This document shows positions 25,358 through 34,760 of a stretch of 64,000 nucleotides of DNA, piece by piece. Positions within the stretch are counted from its first letter, which is position 1. Each line of letters starts with the position of its first letter. The notes below the pieces were generated by a model. It made no database searches. It saw only the letters and a program-made list of their open reading frames with translations, and was not told where the DNA came from. Source of the stretch: Chloroflexota bacterium (GTDB lineage Bacteria > Chloroflexota > Anaerolineae > Aggregatilineales > Phototrophicaceae); NCBI GenBank assembly GCA_020161935.1, contig JAIUNI010000001.1, forward strand, positions 806,001 to 870,000, given 5' to 3'. A program made the position numbers and the translations under genes.

Positions 25358-27598
25358 TTATAGTGTTGGTTGTGCCTCTATCATTGCTGGAAGCAGCACG
25401 TAAAAGACTGTACCTATTCCCGGCGTGCTGGTCAACCTAACTTCGCCACTATGATTTTCCACAATTGTCTTAACGAGGCTTAAGCCTAGACCAGTTCCAG
25501 TGATGTGTTCAGCTCCATTTTGTCCTCTCTGGCCGCCTCTCCAAAAGCGCTCAAAGACATGCTCCTGTAGCTCAGGCGGGATACCAATTCCATTATCTTG
25601 AACAGCGAAACACAAACGATTTTTTTCTAATCCAACTTTTATGATTACGTGACCATTTGACTTGGTGAATTTAATTGCATTCTCAACCAGATTAACGAGC
25701 GCTTGACCAAATTGATCGGGATCAGCCTTAAAATGGGGTAAATCATCACCGATTTCTGCTTGCAGCGTGATACGTTTTTCAGACGCTAAGTAACGCATAT
25801 CCTGCATAACTTCATTGACTACCTGTTCGGCAGTACAAACCTCTGTGAGTAGCTGTCCGCTTTTTATTCTCTCAAGGTCAAGAACGCCATTTATAATTTT
25901 GTTCATACGAGTAAGTTGTGTGTTTATCGCTGTCATCGATAAATCAATTTCAGGGTTACGAAGGAGTTCGAGATCATCATGCAGCAGTTCAAGGTTTGCC
26001 ATTGCTGCTTGCAAGGGATTCTTAAGATCATGACTCGCCATCCGAATCATTTCGCTTTTTAAGCGATCTAACTCCTTCAGTTGGCTAATATCATTCAGAA
26101 CAGCGACCCAACCTGATGATTGCGGTTGACCTAATGATGCTACATGACATAAGTATGTCTGATTATTAATGCTAACTTCATAGATATGCGCCTGTTTTTG
26201 CCGCAGATCACGTAACGCAGCACGAAAATCAGATGGTAATAAATTGCGAGGCGTTAGATTGATAAGGTGTTCACCCAGCGTCAGTTGAGTATCTTTAAAC
26301 AACCTGCGGAATGCAGGATTGGCGAACACGAGCTGTAGTTTTCGATTGACTACCGCGACAGGATTTTCCGTACTCGTCAAAACGGTTTGCAATTGGTTGT
26401 GAGCAGCTTCAACTTGTTGGGTTAGACTCTGTTGTTCGCCGAATAGACGGCTGTGAGCAATTGCGACAGCAGCTTGTGCCCCTAAAAGCTCTAGCAGTTG
26501 AACATCTTGCTTCTGGAATAAACGTCCCTGTTTTCCCGCGATAACCAGTAATACACCGATGGTCGATTCACTATAAATCAGTGGAACCCCAATAACAGAA
26601 CCAAAGGTTTCGGTTCCATAGGCGAATTCATGGATACCTTTCCAGTCGCGCACATAATTCTCAAGGTAAATCGACTGTTTTGTCTCGGCTACTCGCCCGG
26701 CGACACCATCACCTATGTCAATTTGTAAGTGTAGAGAAACGGATGGTAGATCGTAAACACTGACCAATTCGAGTTGATTTCTATCATTTTTTAGAAAAAT
26801 ACCGGATGCATCGGCATTCAACCACGTTACAGCTTGCGTAGCAATTTGATTCATGACGCGATCAAGCGCGATATGGCTGGTAATCGCAAGGCTAACTTTG
26901 TGGACAGACTCGACTTGAGTAATTCGTTCCGCTAACGGGGTGATGATTTCACGGCGTAACATGGCAAAACTGATGAGTAAAGCTGATACGCCGCCTAAAG
27001 TGATTGATAGTGAAGCAACTTGCAACTCAGGATTTAAGAAGCCTAAACTTTGGCTAATTGCAAACAGATTAAGGCCTATAAATAAGCCGTGGCTTCTGAT
27101 TTTGCGGCGATAGCGCCATACCAAATAGAGCGTAACGCCATCAAACATCAGATAGAAAATTGCGGAAAGCGGAGCAAACCGATACTTGAAGAAACCATTG
27201 CCTAAGGTCGAGAATTGTATGGGCGCATCTGCAAAAATTAAAACCGCTTGATAACCAACAATTAGAAATAAGCTTGTGAAAGCAAGGAGGCGAAAACGCC
27301 GTGTGTGAACCCCAACTAGGATCGCCGTCATAGTATAGAGGGCGATGCTTGAGCCTGTAAACCCGATTTCCATTATCGTGATAGCGAGCTTAATCACACT
27401 GGAATTGGGAGAAATAATTGACAGTGCCAGTGTGAAAAGTGAACCGACATTCCAGAGCATTACCAATAGCAAAAAGGCAGCAAAAAACTGATTGAGTTCT
27501 TTGCGAACATCATTCCATAACACGATTAGCAAAAAGCCCAATGAGAGCGCTAGCGTCAAGCCATTGGAAAGTAAGCTAACTGTGTTGAAAAAAGCCAT
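25358..27598 (-). CDS. Seven-helix membrane histidine kinase with GAF and PAS domains
   Basis: 746 residues. Seven hydrophobic helices in the first ~215 residues resemble the 7TM sensor of histidine kinases. A GAF domain (about 235-385, LNADASGIFLKND...GDGVAGRVAET) and a PAS-like domain (about 395-500) follow. The kinase core has the H box MIRMASHDLKNPLQAAM, N box (LVNLVENAIKFTK), G1 (VQDNGIGIPPE) and G2 (TGTGLGLSLVKTIVENH). It starts 3 bases after the response-regulator stop, which makes this a cognate pair. Confidence 0.94.
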   Translation of the reverse strand: MAFFNTVSLLSNGLTLALSLGFLLIVLWNDVRKELNQFFAAFLLLVMLWNVGSLFTLALSIISPNSSVIKLAITIMEIGFTGSSIALYTMTAILVGVHTRRFRLLAFTSLFLIVGYQAVLIFADAPIQFSTLGNGFFKYRFAPLSAIFYLMFDGVTLYLVWRYRRKIRSHGLFIGLNLFAISQSLGFLNPELQVASLSITLGGVSALLISFAMLRREIITPLAERITQVESVHKVSLAITSHIALDRVMNQIATQAVTWLNADASGIFLKNDRNQLELVSVYDLPSVSLHLQIDIGDGVAGRVAETKQSIYLENYVRDWKGIHEFAYGTETFGSVIGVPLIYSESTIGVLLVIAGKQGRLFQKQDVQLLELLGAQAAVAIAHSRLFGEQQSLTQQVEAAHNQLQTVLTSTENPVAVVNRKLQLVFANPAFRRLFKDTQLTLGEHLINLTPRNLLPSDFRAALRDLRQKQAHIYEVSINNQTYLCHVASLGQPQSSGWVAVLNDISQLKELDRLKSEMIRMASHDLKNPLQAAMANLELLHDDLELLRNPEIDLSMTAINTQLTRMNKIINGVLDLERIKSGQLLTEVCTAEQVVNEVMQDMRYLASEKRITLQAEIGDDLPHFKADPDQFGQALVNLVENAIKFTKSNGHVIIKVGLEKNRLCFAVQDNGIGIPPELQEHVFERFWRGGQRGQNGAEHITGTGLGLSLVKTIVENHSGEVRLTSTPGIGTVFYVLLPAMIEAQPTL

Positions 27599-27601
27599 AA
27601 G

Positions 27602-28318
27602 TTATTGAGGTTTTGTTATCAGTGGTGATTGTTTTTCAAATCGGTATCCAATGCGATGCTCAGTCAAAATATAGACCGGGTTTGCAGGATCAGGTTCGAC
27701 TTTGCGCCGCAGTTGGCTAATATAAACACGAGGGTAATAAATGTCGTTGATATATTCCCTACCCCACACCTGTTCCAGCAAGTCGCGCTGGGTGACCACC
27801 CGCCCAGCATTTTCTAACAAGGTTGCGAGTAGTTTAAATTCAGTCGGGGTTAGATGTATTTTGCGGCTGTCGACGTACACATGGCGACGATGCAAATCAA
27901 CATTTAAGTAGCCGTCATTGTAACCCTGCTGACTTTCGGACGAAGCGATTTGAGAACGCCTCAGCAACGCACTAACTCGGGCAACAAATTCATTTAACCG
28001 GATAGGCTTAATAATATATTCATCTGCGCCTGCATTTAACCCCTCAATGATGTCTTCCTCAGTAATGGCTTGTGCGGAAAGCATCATGATGGGCGTATCA
28101 GCAATTTCACGGATCCGCTGGCAAATAGTCAGGCCATCCATGCCACCGGGCATAACGATGTCGAGTATAACCAAATCCGGGTGTTCGGCGTGGAAAGCAC
28201 GAAGTCCCTCTAGGCCATCGGCTGCCAGCACCACCTCAAACCCTTCGCGGTGCAGTTTGCGTCCAAGCGCGTCACGAATTGCCTGCTCATCGTCAACAAT
28301 TAGCGCCTTCATCATCAT
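27602..28318 (-). CDS. OmpR-family response regulator
   Basis: 238 residues. Receiver domain with Asp9/Asp10, phosphoacceptor Asp53 (LVILDIVMPGG) and Lys104 (YIIKPIRLNE), then a winged-helix DNA-binding domain (LTPTEFKLLATLLENAGRVV, DIYYPRVYISQLRRK, HRIGYRF). Three consecutive ATGs follow AAGGGG. First gene of an operon with the seven-helix kinase and the exported propeller protein; the divergent gene is the PKD lipoprotein, a plausible target. Confidence 0.95.
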   Translation of the reverse strand: MMMKALIVDDEQAIRDALGRKLHREGFEVVLAADGLEGLRAFHAEHPDLVILDIVMPGGMDGLTICQRIREIADTPIMMLSAQAITEEDIIEGLNAGADEYIIKPIRLNEFVARVSALLRRSQIASSESQQGYNDGYLNVDLHRRHVYVDSRKIHLTPTEFKLLATLLENAGRVVTQRDLLEQVWGREYINDIYYPRVYISQLRRKVEPDPANPVYILTEHRIGYRFEKQSPLITKPQ

Positions 28319-28343
28319 CCCCTTCGTAACGCCTATTCACTTG

Positions 28344-28373
28344 GTTATAGAAGCACCGGTAGGTGATTTGCAA
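28344..28373 (-). promoter_or_regulatory. Putative promoter of the two-component operon
   Basis: Minus strand TTGCAA (28368-28373), 18-bp spacer, TATAAC (28344-28349). It ends about 25 bases before the start codon of the regulator gene. Confidence 0.5.
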
Positions 28374-28485
28374 AAGATGAAATTTACCTTTAAAACAGTG
28401 TAGCATCGGTTTCAGGCACTAACAAGTAAGCTCTCTAGGTGTGAAATAGTCAGCTTAACGTCAGGTTGGGATAGGTAATAACTGT

Positions 28486-28491
28486 TATAAT
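28486..28491 (+). promoter_or_regulatory. -10 box of the PKD lipoprotein gene
   Basis: A perfect TATAAT. Transcription would start near 28498, so an ATG at 28502 would have almost no leader; this supports the start at 28532, which has GAGAAAGG upstream. No good -35 box was found (TTGGGA at 28466-28471 is 14 bases away), so an activator may be needed. Confidence 0.45.
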
Positions 28492-28531
28492 CACTCCAGA
28501 TATGTTCATCAGACCCGAGAAAGGCATTGTC

Positions 28532-31500
28532 ATGGCTCGATTAGCCAAGATACAGCTCCTATATTGCATTTTATTACTTCTTAGCTTAAGTGCCTGTAAT
28601 CTCAGCAATTCACCTGAGCAGCAGCTTGCTCTAACCGAAATGCCGACGAATACGTCCGCACCGACACGTACTTCAATAACCGGGGTAAGTGGCGTGCCGA
28701 CGACACTACCCATTACGCAGGTCGCTCCACCTACAAGCCAATCGCTCGTATTACCGCCGACCTCGAATTCGATTCCGCCAACATTCCGCCCCTTCCCTAC
28801 CAATACCCCGACACCGATTAGTATTGTGATTCTGTCACCAATTCCGGGAAATGTTGTAGCAGGGAATGTGCAAGTGTTGGGCGCAGCCATTCACCCGTTG
28901 TTCTTGCAATATCAACTCGAATATGGACCCGACCCCAATCCGGGGAACCTGTGGTATCCGGCGACCGGCATCTCACAGAATTCCGTATTTAATGGTCTGT
29001 TAGGAATATGGAATACAACACTGGTTCAGGACAGCGTATACCAGCTACGGTTGCGTGTGACTTTACGCGATGGCACGAGTCTTGCTACCATTGTCAATAA
29101 CATACGTGTACAGAACCAAGCGCCGACACCAGTTCCGTCAGCAACACCCAATATTCCGCGTCCAATTGCTGCTTTTACGCAAGACCGGACAACCGGACAA
29201 GCGCCGCTCGTTGTGCGCTTTATTAACCAGTCCAGCGGCAGCATTACAAACTTTACGTGGACATTTGGTGATGGTGGCAGCAGTGCCGAAGCTAATCCTG
29301 TTTATACCTTCCGTGCGCCCGGTGTTTATTATGTGACACTCGGTGTCAATGGCCCCGGTGGCACATCGAATGTAACACAGCAAATTAACGTTCAAAGCCC
29401 GTCCGCACCTGTGGCAGCCTTTACGCAAGACACGACCAGTGGGCCATCGCCACTAACGGTTAAATTTACTAATCAATCGACTGGTAATATCACAAACATC
29501 AACTGGGCATTTGGTGACAGTACAACCAGTACTGATCCTAACCCAACACACCAATTCACCGCAGTTGGAACCTATAACGTTATCCTCACCATCGTTGGCC
29601 CCGGTGGTACCTCGTTTGTCACGCGGAAAATCACGGTTCAAGATCCTGTGGTACCGCCGCCCGTAGCAGCCTTTACACCGGATAAAGTTACAGGTAATAT
29701 TCCATTGCAGGTTCAATTTGCAAATCAATCTACAGGGCAAATTACCAGCTACGCATGGGATTTTGGCGATGGTCAAACAAGTGTCGATAAGAATCCTGTG
29801 CATACCTTTGCTGCCGCTGGAGAGTTTACGGTTAAGCTGACCGTAATTGGCCCCGGCGGTCAAAATGTTGCCCAGACGAAAATTACTGCAATTAAGCTGC
29901 CGGACGCGCCGCTTGCGGCATTTACGCAAAACACAACTTCCGGTAATGCGCCATTGGCCGTACAGTTCACTAATCAATCATCAGGCAATATCACCGGTTA
30001 TAGCTGGGATTTTGGCGATGGTTCATCCTTAAGTACCGAAAAAGATCCATCACATACATACGCCTCAGTTGGTACTTATACCGTCAAATTGAAGGTGACT
30101 GGCCCCGGTGGAACGAGCGAATCACAATCGACTATTACGGCGACAAAACCCATTGAGGTACCTGTCTCCGCCTTCCTCGTGACACCCTCGACTGGTACCG
30201 CGCCGTTGAACGTGCAGTTTACTAATCAATCAACCGGCGAAAGCCTGACATACAGTTGGGATTTTGGGGATGGGTCTACCAGCACTGATGCGAATCCCAC
30301 GCACACCTATGCGACTGCGAATACATACACTGCAAAATTGACGGTCACGAACAGCGCAGGTAGCAATTCCAGTCAGCAAACCGTTACGGTGACGACTGCT
30401 CCCGTAGCACCGGTTGCTAGCTTTACCGCTAACCCAACCAGTGGTAATGCTCCACTGACTGTCACATTTGTCAGTACATCAGTTGGTGACTTCAACACGT
30501 ACGCATGGTCGTTTACGGATAGCAACGGAACACCGCTCGGCACTGCTGATACGGCGAACACGAGCTTCCTGTTCCAGAATGCCGGTACTTACACCGTCAC
30601 GCTCACCGTGAGCGGTCTGGGCGGCAGCGACACATCCGATCCCCAAACGATCACTGTGAATGCCGCACCTGTTGCGCCAGTCGCCAGCTTCACGGCTGAC
30701 CCAACGGCGGGCGATGCGCCGCTAACGGTCAACTTTACCAGCACCTCGACCGGCGATGGCTTGACCTATGCGTGGGACTTTGGCGACGGCACGACCAGCG
30801 CCGATGCCAACCCATCGCATGAGTACGCCCAAGCTGGGCAGTACAATGTCACACTGACCGTCACCAATGCCGGTGGCAGTAATACCTCTGCCCCACAGAC
30901 GATCACGGTAAACGCAGCGCCCGTAGCACCGGTTGCCAGCTTCACGGCTGACCCAACGGCGGGCGATGCGCCGCTAACGGTCAACTTTACCAGCACCTCG
31001 ACCGGCGATGGCTTGACCTACGCATGGGACTTTGGCGACGGTATGACCAGCGCCGATGCCAACCCATCGCATGAGTACGCCCAAGCCGGGCAGTACAATG
31101 TCACGCTGACCGTCACCAATGCCGGTGGCAGTAATACCTCTGCCCCACAGACGATCACTGTGAATGTCGCGCCCGTAGCACCGGTTGCCAGCTTCACGGC
31201 TGATCAGACAACCGGCAATGCGCCGCTAACGGTTAACTTTACCAGCACCTCAACTGGCGATGGCTTGACCTACGCATGGGACTTTGGCGACGGCACGACC
31301 AGCGCCGATGCCAACCCATCGCATGAGTATGCCCAAGCCGGGCAGTACAATGTCACACTGACCGTCACCAATACCGGTGGTAGTAATACCTCTGCCCCAC
31401 AGACGATCACTGTGAATGTCGCGCCCGTAGCACCGGTTGCCAGCTTCACCACCAACCCAACAACAGGCGATGCGCCGCTAACGGTCAATTTCACCAGCAC

Positions 31501-33010
31501 CTCAACTGGCGATGGCTTGACCTACGCATGGGACTTTGGCGACGGCACGACCAGCGCCGATGCCAACCCGTCGCATGAGTACGCCCAAGCCGGATCGTAC
31601 AGCGTCACGCTGACCGTCACCAATGCCGGTGGCAGTAATACCTCTGCCCCACAGACGATCACTGTGAACATAGCTGCGGTAGTTCCGGTCGCGAGCTTCA
31701 CGGCTGATCAGACAACTGGCGATGCGCCGCTAACGGTCAATTTCACCAGCACCTCGACCGGTGACTTCAACACATATGCATGGTCGTTTACAGATAGCAA
31801 CGGAACGCCGCTCGGCACTGCTGATACGGCGAACACGAGCTTCTTGTTCCAGAATCCCGGTATTTACACAGTCATGCTCACGGTGAGCGGTCTGGGTGGC
31901 AGCGACACGTCCGATCCCCAGACGATCACCGTGAACGCCGCTCTAGTTGCGCCAGTCGCCAGTTTCACAGCTGACCCAACGGTGGGTGATGCGCCACTAA
32001 CGGTCAACTTTACCAGCACCTCGACCGGTGATGGCTTGACCTACATATGGGACTTTGGCGACGGCACGACCAGCGCCGATGCCAACCCATCGCATGAGTA
32101 CAGCCAAGCTGGATCGTACAACGTCACGCTGACCGTTACCAATGCTGGTGGAACCAATACCTCTGCCCCGCAAACGGTTACGGTGAACACCGCTGTGGTA
32201 ATACCTGTACCACCTCCGATTAACGATGCGGTGGTATTCGTCTCGAATCGCTCAGGAAATGATGAGATCTACCTGATGTCCACGGATGGAACATTGACAA
32301 ATCTCACCAATAATCCTGCAAGCGATACCAATCCATCGGCATCCCCGGATGGTAACCGTATTGCATTCGTATCCAATCGCGATGGAAATGATGAAATCTA
32401 TGTCATGAATAGTGACGGTTCAAATGCGGTTCGAGTGACAGACAACCCGGCAACCGACACAACCCCTGTTTGGTCGGAAGATGGCAGCTTGATTGTGTTT
32501 GCAACTAGCCGGGATGGGAATTATGAGATTTATGCCGTCAACCCTGATGGCAGTAATCCTATAAATCTCACCAATGCTCCCTCAAACGAGGCCTATCCTG
32601 CACCGTCGCCGGATGGGACACGACTTGCTTATATGAGCGACCGTGACGGCAACAATGACATCTATATTCAGGCGACTGATGGCAGCGTTCTGAATATATC
32701 GAATAGTCCAACAAGCATTGATGCAAGCCCGACATGGTCACCGAATAGTAGTCAGATCGCATTTGTATCTGATCGTGAAGGTGCAGCTCAAATCTATGTA
32801 GCCAATGCCGATGGTTCAAATGTGACCCGTATATCCGACCTCAGTAGACCGGATACACGCCCTGCTTGGTCACCAGACGGCACACAAATTCTGTTTGTGT
32901 CGCAAGATAATGGCCTTTCACAGGTGTATGTGATGAACACTGATGGAAGCGGGGTCGCAAAAGTCTCGGATGGAACGAATAATGACAGTGCGTCATCTTG
33001 GGTTCCATAA
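28532..33010 (+). CDS. Large lipoprotein with 12 PKD domains and a C-terminal TolB-like propeller
   Basis: About 1492 residues. A lipoprotein signal with lipobox LSAC (Cys22) and a Pro/Thr-rich linker (to ~100) are followed by one Ig-like segment (~100-205), then 12 PKD domains in a row, most with the hallmark WDFGDG and a P-x-H-x-Y turn. Six TolB/WD40-like blades close the protein (SPDGNRIAFVSNRDGNDEIY and relatives). Domains 6 and 11 are a variant lacking the GDG turn. PKD arrays act as rigid spacers on the cell surface; the propeller would be the displayed binding part. The 252-bp units of domains 7-10 are nearly identical DNA. The cargo is unknown. Confidence 0.9.
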   Translation: MARLAKIQLLYCILLLLSLSACNLSNSPEQQLALTEMPTNTSAPTRTSITGVSGVPTTLPITQVAPPTSQSLVLPPTSNSIPPTFRPFPTNTPTPISIVILSPIPGNVVAGNVQVLGAAIHPLFLQYQLEYGPDPNPGNLWYPATGISQNSVFNGLLGIWNTTLVQDSVYQLRLRVTLRDGTSLATIVNNIRVQNQAPTPVPSATPNIPRPIAAFTQDRTTGQAPLVVRFINQSSGSITNFTWTFGDGGSSAEANPVYTFRAPGVYYVTLGVNGPGGTSNVTQQINVQSPSAPVAAFTQDTTSGPSPLTVKFTNQSTGNITNINWAFGDSTTSTDPNPTHQFTAVGTYNVILTIVGPGGTSFVTRKITVQDPVVPPPVAAFTPDKVTGNIPLQVQFANQSTGQITSYAWDFGDGQTSVDKNPVHTFAAAGEFTVKLTVIGPGGQNVAQTKITAIKLPDAPLAAFTQNTTSGNAPLAVQFTNQSSGNITGYSWDFGDGSSLSTEKDPSHTYASVGTYTVKLKVTGPGGTSESQSTITATKPIEVPVSAFLVTPSTGTAPLNVQFTNQSTGESLTYSWDFGDGSTSTDANPTHTYATANTYTAKLTVTNSAGSNSSQQTVTVTTAPVAPVASFTANPTSGNAPLTVTFVSTSVGDFNTYAWSFTDSNGTPLGTADTANTSFLFQNAGTYTVTLTVSGLGGSDTSDPQTITVNAAPVAPVASFTADPTAGDAPLTVNFTSTSTGDGLTYAWDFGDGTTSADANPSHEYAQAGQYNVTLTVTNAGGSNTSAPQTITVNAAPVAPVASFTADPTAGDAPLTVNFTSTSTGDGLTYAWDFGDGMTSADANPSHEYAQAGQYNVTLTVTNAGGSNTSAPQTITVNVAPVAPVASFTADQTTGNAPLTVNFTSTSTGDGLTYAWDFGDGTTSADANPSHEYAQAGQYNVTLTVTNTGGSNTSAPQTITVNVAPVAPVASFTTNPTTGDAPLTVNFTSTSTGDGLTYAWDFGDGTTSADANPSHEYAQAGSYSVTLTVTNAGGSNTSAPQTITVNIAAVVPVASFTADQTTGDAPLTVNFTSTSTGDFNTYAWSFTDSNGTPLGTADTANTSFLFQNPGIYTVMLTVSGLGGSDTSDPQTITVNAALVAPVASFTADPTVGDAPLTVNFTSTSTGDGLTYIWDFGDGTTSADANPSHEYSQAGSYNVTLTVTNAGGTNTSAPQTVTVNTAVVIPVPPPINDAVVFVSNRSGNDEIYLMSTDGTLTNLTNNPASDTNPSASPDGNRIAFVSNRDGNDEIYVMNSDGSNAVRVTDNPATDTTPVWSEDGSLIVFATSRDGNYEIYAVNPDGSNPINLTNAPSNEAYPAPSPDGTRLAYMSDRDGNNDIYIQATDGSVLNISNSPTSIDASPTWSPNSSQIAFVSDREGAAQIYVANADGSNVTRISDLSRPDTRPAWSPDGTQILFVSQDNGLSQVYVMNTDGSGVAKVSDGTNNDSASSWVP
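30671..32200 (+). repeat. Tandem in-frame PKD-coding repeats (252-bp unit)
   Basis: Units begin at 30671, 30923, 31175, 31427 and 31679 (exact 252-bp spacing) and 31946 (after a 267-bp unit). Units starting at 30671-31427 are nearly identical at the nucleotide level; the 267-bp unit copies the variant domain encoded just before 30671. This is recent tandem duplication or conversion within one gene. Confidence 0.95.
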
Positions 33011-33036
33011 CACGTCCGGTTTGAGATAATATAGAC

Positions 33037-33071
33037 AAACCAGACCTCGCGAACGTTGTGGGGTCTGGTTT
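33037..33071 (+). terminator. Hairpin after the PKD lipoprotein gene
   Basis: Stem AAACCAGACC/GGTCTGGTTT with a 15-base loop, 26 bases past the stop. The tail (TATATT) is only mildly T-rich, so termination may be partial and allow readthrough to the next gene. Confidence 0.65.
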
Positions 33072-33119
33072 ATATTAGGTGATTGGTGATTTGAAAATAG
33101 TGACTTGCCTTCAACTCTT

Positions 33120-34760
33120 ATGACAATTCGTTTCTATGCCCGTGTACTTTTATTGTTAAGCCTTTTAAGTGTGCTTGTGGCTTGTCGTGAAACACAACAG
33201 CCTATTCAAATCCGTGTCCGATTAATTGCGGACGGACGCGAACGGGTATTTGATGTGCCAACTGCCACCACGATTGACGAGTTCCTGCGCGGCCCAAAGG
33301 TCGATGTCCAATATTCTGAACTCGATATTGTTAATCCGCCTCCGTTTACACAAATTGCGGATGGGATGCAAATTACCATCGCGCGGGTCACAGAACGGGA
33401 AGAGTGTGAAACCTCGGAAATCCCCTATAAGCAGACCCCAGTCTTGAATGAAGGCTTGCAACCGGGTGAAAAGAAGGTTGTTAAATCCGGTCAAGCGGGA
33501 TCACAGGAAATTTGTTACCGCGTCACCATTATTGACGGCACGCCAAAAGACCGTGTTGTGACCCGCACGACGGAAGTACGAGCAGCACAAGATGAAATTA
33601 TTTATGTGGGCGTATCAGGTGATGTTGAACCCGTACCTGTTGATGGCTTATTAGCTTATAAAAGCAACGGGAATATTTGGGTTATTCAAGGCAGCAGCAC
33701 CTCTAAAAGGCCAATTACAACCGAAGGGAATCTTGACTCGCATGTATTTGCGTTGTCCCCAAATGGACGGCAGATACTCTACACACAAAAGCCTAGTGTT
33801 ACTGATGATTCAACAACTTTCAACCAGCTTTGGATGATTAATGATATTTCGAGGCCATCTCAACCTACTAGCCTCGTCCTCGATAACATCTTGTACGCGG
33901 ACTGGATTCCAGAACTCGAAAATACGATTAGTTACTCATCAGCCGAGTCCAGCCAAGCCACTCCGGGTTGGCTGCCATTCCATGATCTCTGGCAGATGCG
34001 CGTCGATCCGAATACAGGTGAGTCATTAGGCGTTAAGCAGCTTTTAGGTCGCTCCGGCGGTGGATTGTATGGTTGGTGGGGAACCCGGTTTCAATGGTCG
34101 CCGGATGGTCAAAAGTTGGCTTGGGCGCAGGCTGACAGGGTAGGCATTTTTGATTTCGCATCACTACAGGATGGTGATGTAACAGGCTTTGACGCTGGGT
34201 TGATGAAATATCCGGTACTCGTGCCGTTTAGCGGTTGGTCATGGCGTTCAACACTCGCTTGGTCACCGGATAACTCACTGCTAATCGCCACGACGCATGG
34301 CGCACCTGTGGGCAGCGAAAGCCCGGAGAATAGCCCTGCTTTTAGTGTCTCTGTAACGGACACGACCGGTACCTTGAATGCCACCCTTGCCTCAAATGCT
34401 GGCATCTGGTCTGCTCCTCAGTTCTCGCCACTACTTTCACAGACAGAAAGCCAATTCCCGAAGGGCTATCTCGCCTATCTAAAGGCACGTGATCCATTCA
34501 ATACAATCAACGGTGAGTACGATCTTGTTGTAGCTGACCGCGACGGCAGTAATGCACGTGTTCTGTTCCCAGAAGAAGGCCGTCCGGGGCTAACCGCACA
34601 AGAGTCGATCTTTCAAGATCGCGAATTTGCGTGGAGTCCTGATGGACATCAAATCGCGATTATTTATCAAGGCAATCTGTGGATTGTAGATGTTGCGTCT
34701 AGTATCACGCACCAACTCACGCTGGATGGTCGTGCGTCTACCCCTATTTGGACACGATGA
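33120..34760 (+). CDS. TolB-like propeller lipoprotein with LysM-like/GerMN-type N-terminal domain unresolved
   Basis: About 546 residues. Signal peptide and lipobox LVAC (Cys22) followed by a ~140-residue domain of unassigned fold (IRVRLIADGRERVFDVPTAT...), rich in charged strands. The remainder has WD40/TolB-like blades (SPNGRQILYTQK; SPDGQKLAWAQAD; SPDNSLLIATTHG; SPDGHQIAIIYQGNLWIVD). Such lipoproteins sit on the outer face of the membrane and bind partners. Neither ATG 33120 nor TTG 33105 has a clear Shine-Dalgarno; the ATG fits the signal peptide. Its stop overlaps the next gene in ATGA. Confidence 0.82.
   Translation: MTIRFYARVLLLLSLLSVLVACRETQQPIQIRVRLIADGRERVFDVPTATTIDEFLRGPKVDVQYSELDIVNPPPFTQIADGMQITIARVTEREECETSEIPYKQTPVLNEGLQPGEKKVVKSGQAGSQEICYRVTIIDGTPKDRVVTRTTEVRAAQDEIIYVGVSGDVEPVPVDGLLAYKSNGNIWVIQGSSTSKRPITTEGNLDSHVFALSPNGRQILYTQKPSVTDDSTTFNQLWMINDISRPSQPTSLVLDNILYADWIPELENTISYSSAESSQATPGWLPFHDLWQMRVDPNTGESLGVKQLLGRSGGGLYGWWGTRFQWSPDGQKLAWAQADRVGIFDFASLQDGDVTGFDAGLMKYPVLVPFSGWSWRSTLAWSPDNSLLIATTHGAPVGSESPENSPAFSVSVTDTTGTLNATLASNAGIWSAPQFSPLLSQTESQFPKGYLAYLKARDPFNTINGEYDLVVADRDGSNARVLFPEEGRPGLTAQESIFQDREFAWSPDGHQIAIIYQGNLWIVDVASSITHQLTLDGRASTPIWTR

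Noticed and set aside
30373..31500. Antisense open frames across the PKD repeats
   Set aside because: They repeat with the 252-bp unit and are only the opposite strand of a biased repeat; no ribosome binding site or domain.
30671..32200. Regular repeats as a possible CRISPR array
   Set aside because: Units are 252 bp, in frame, and encode PKD domains; no short repeats with unique spacers.
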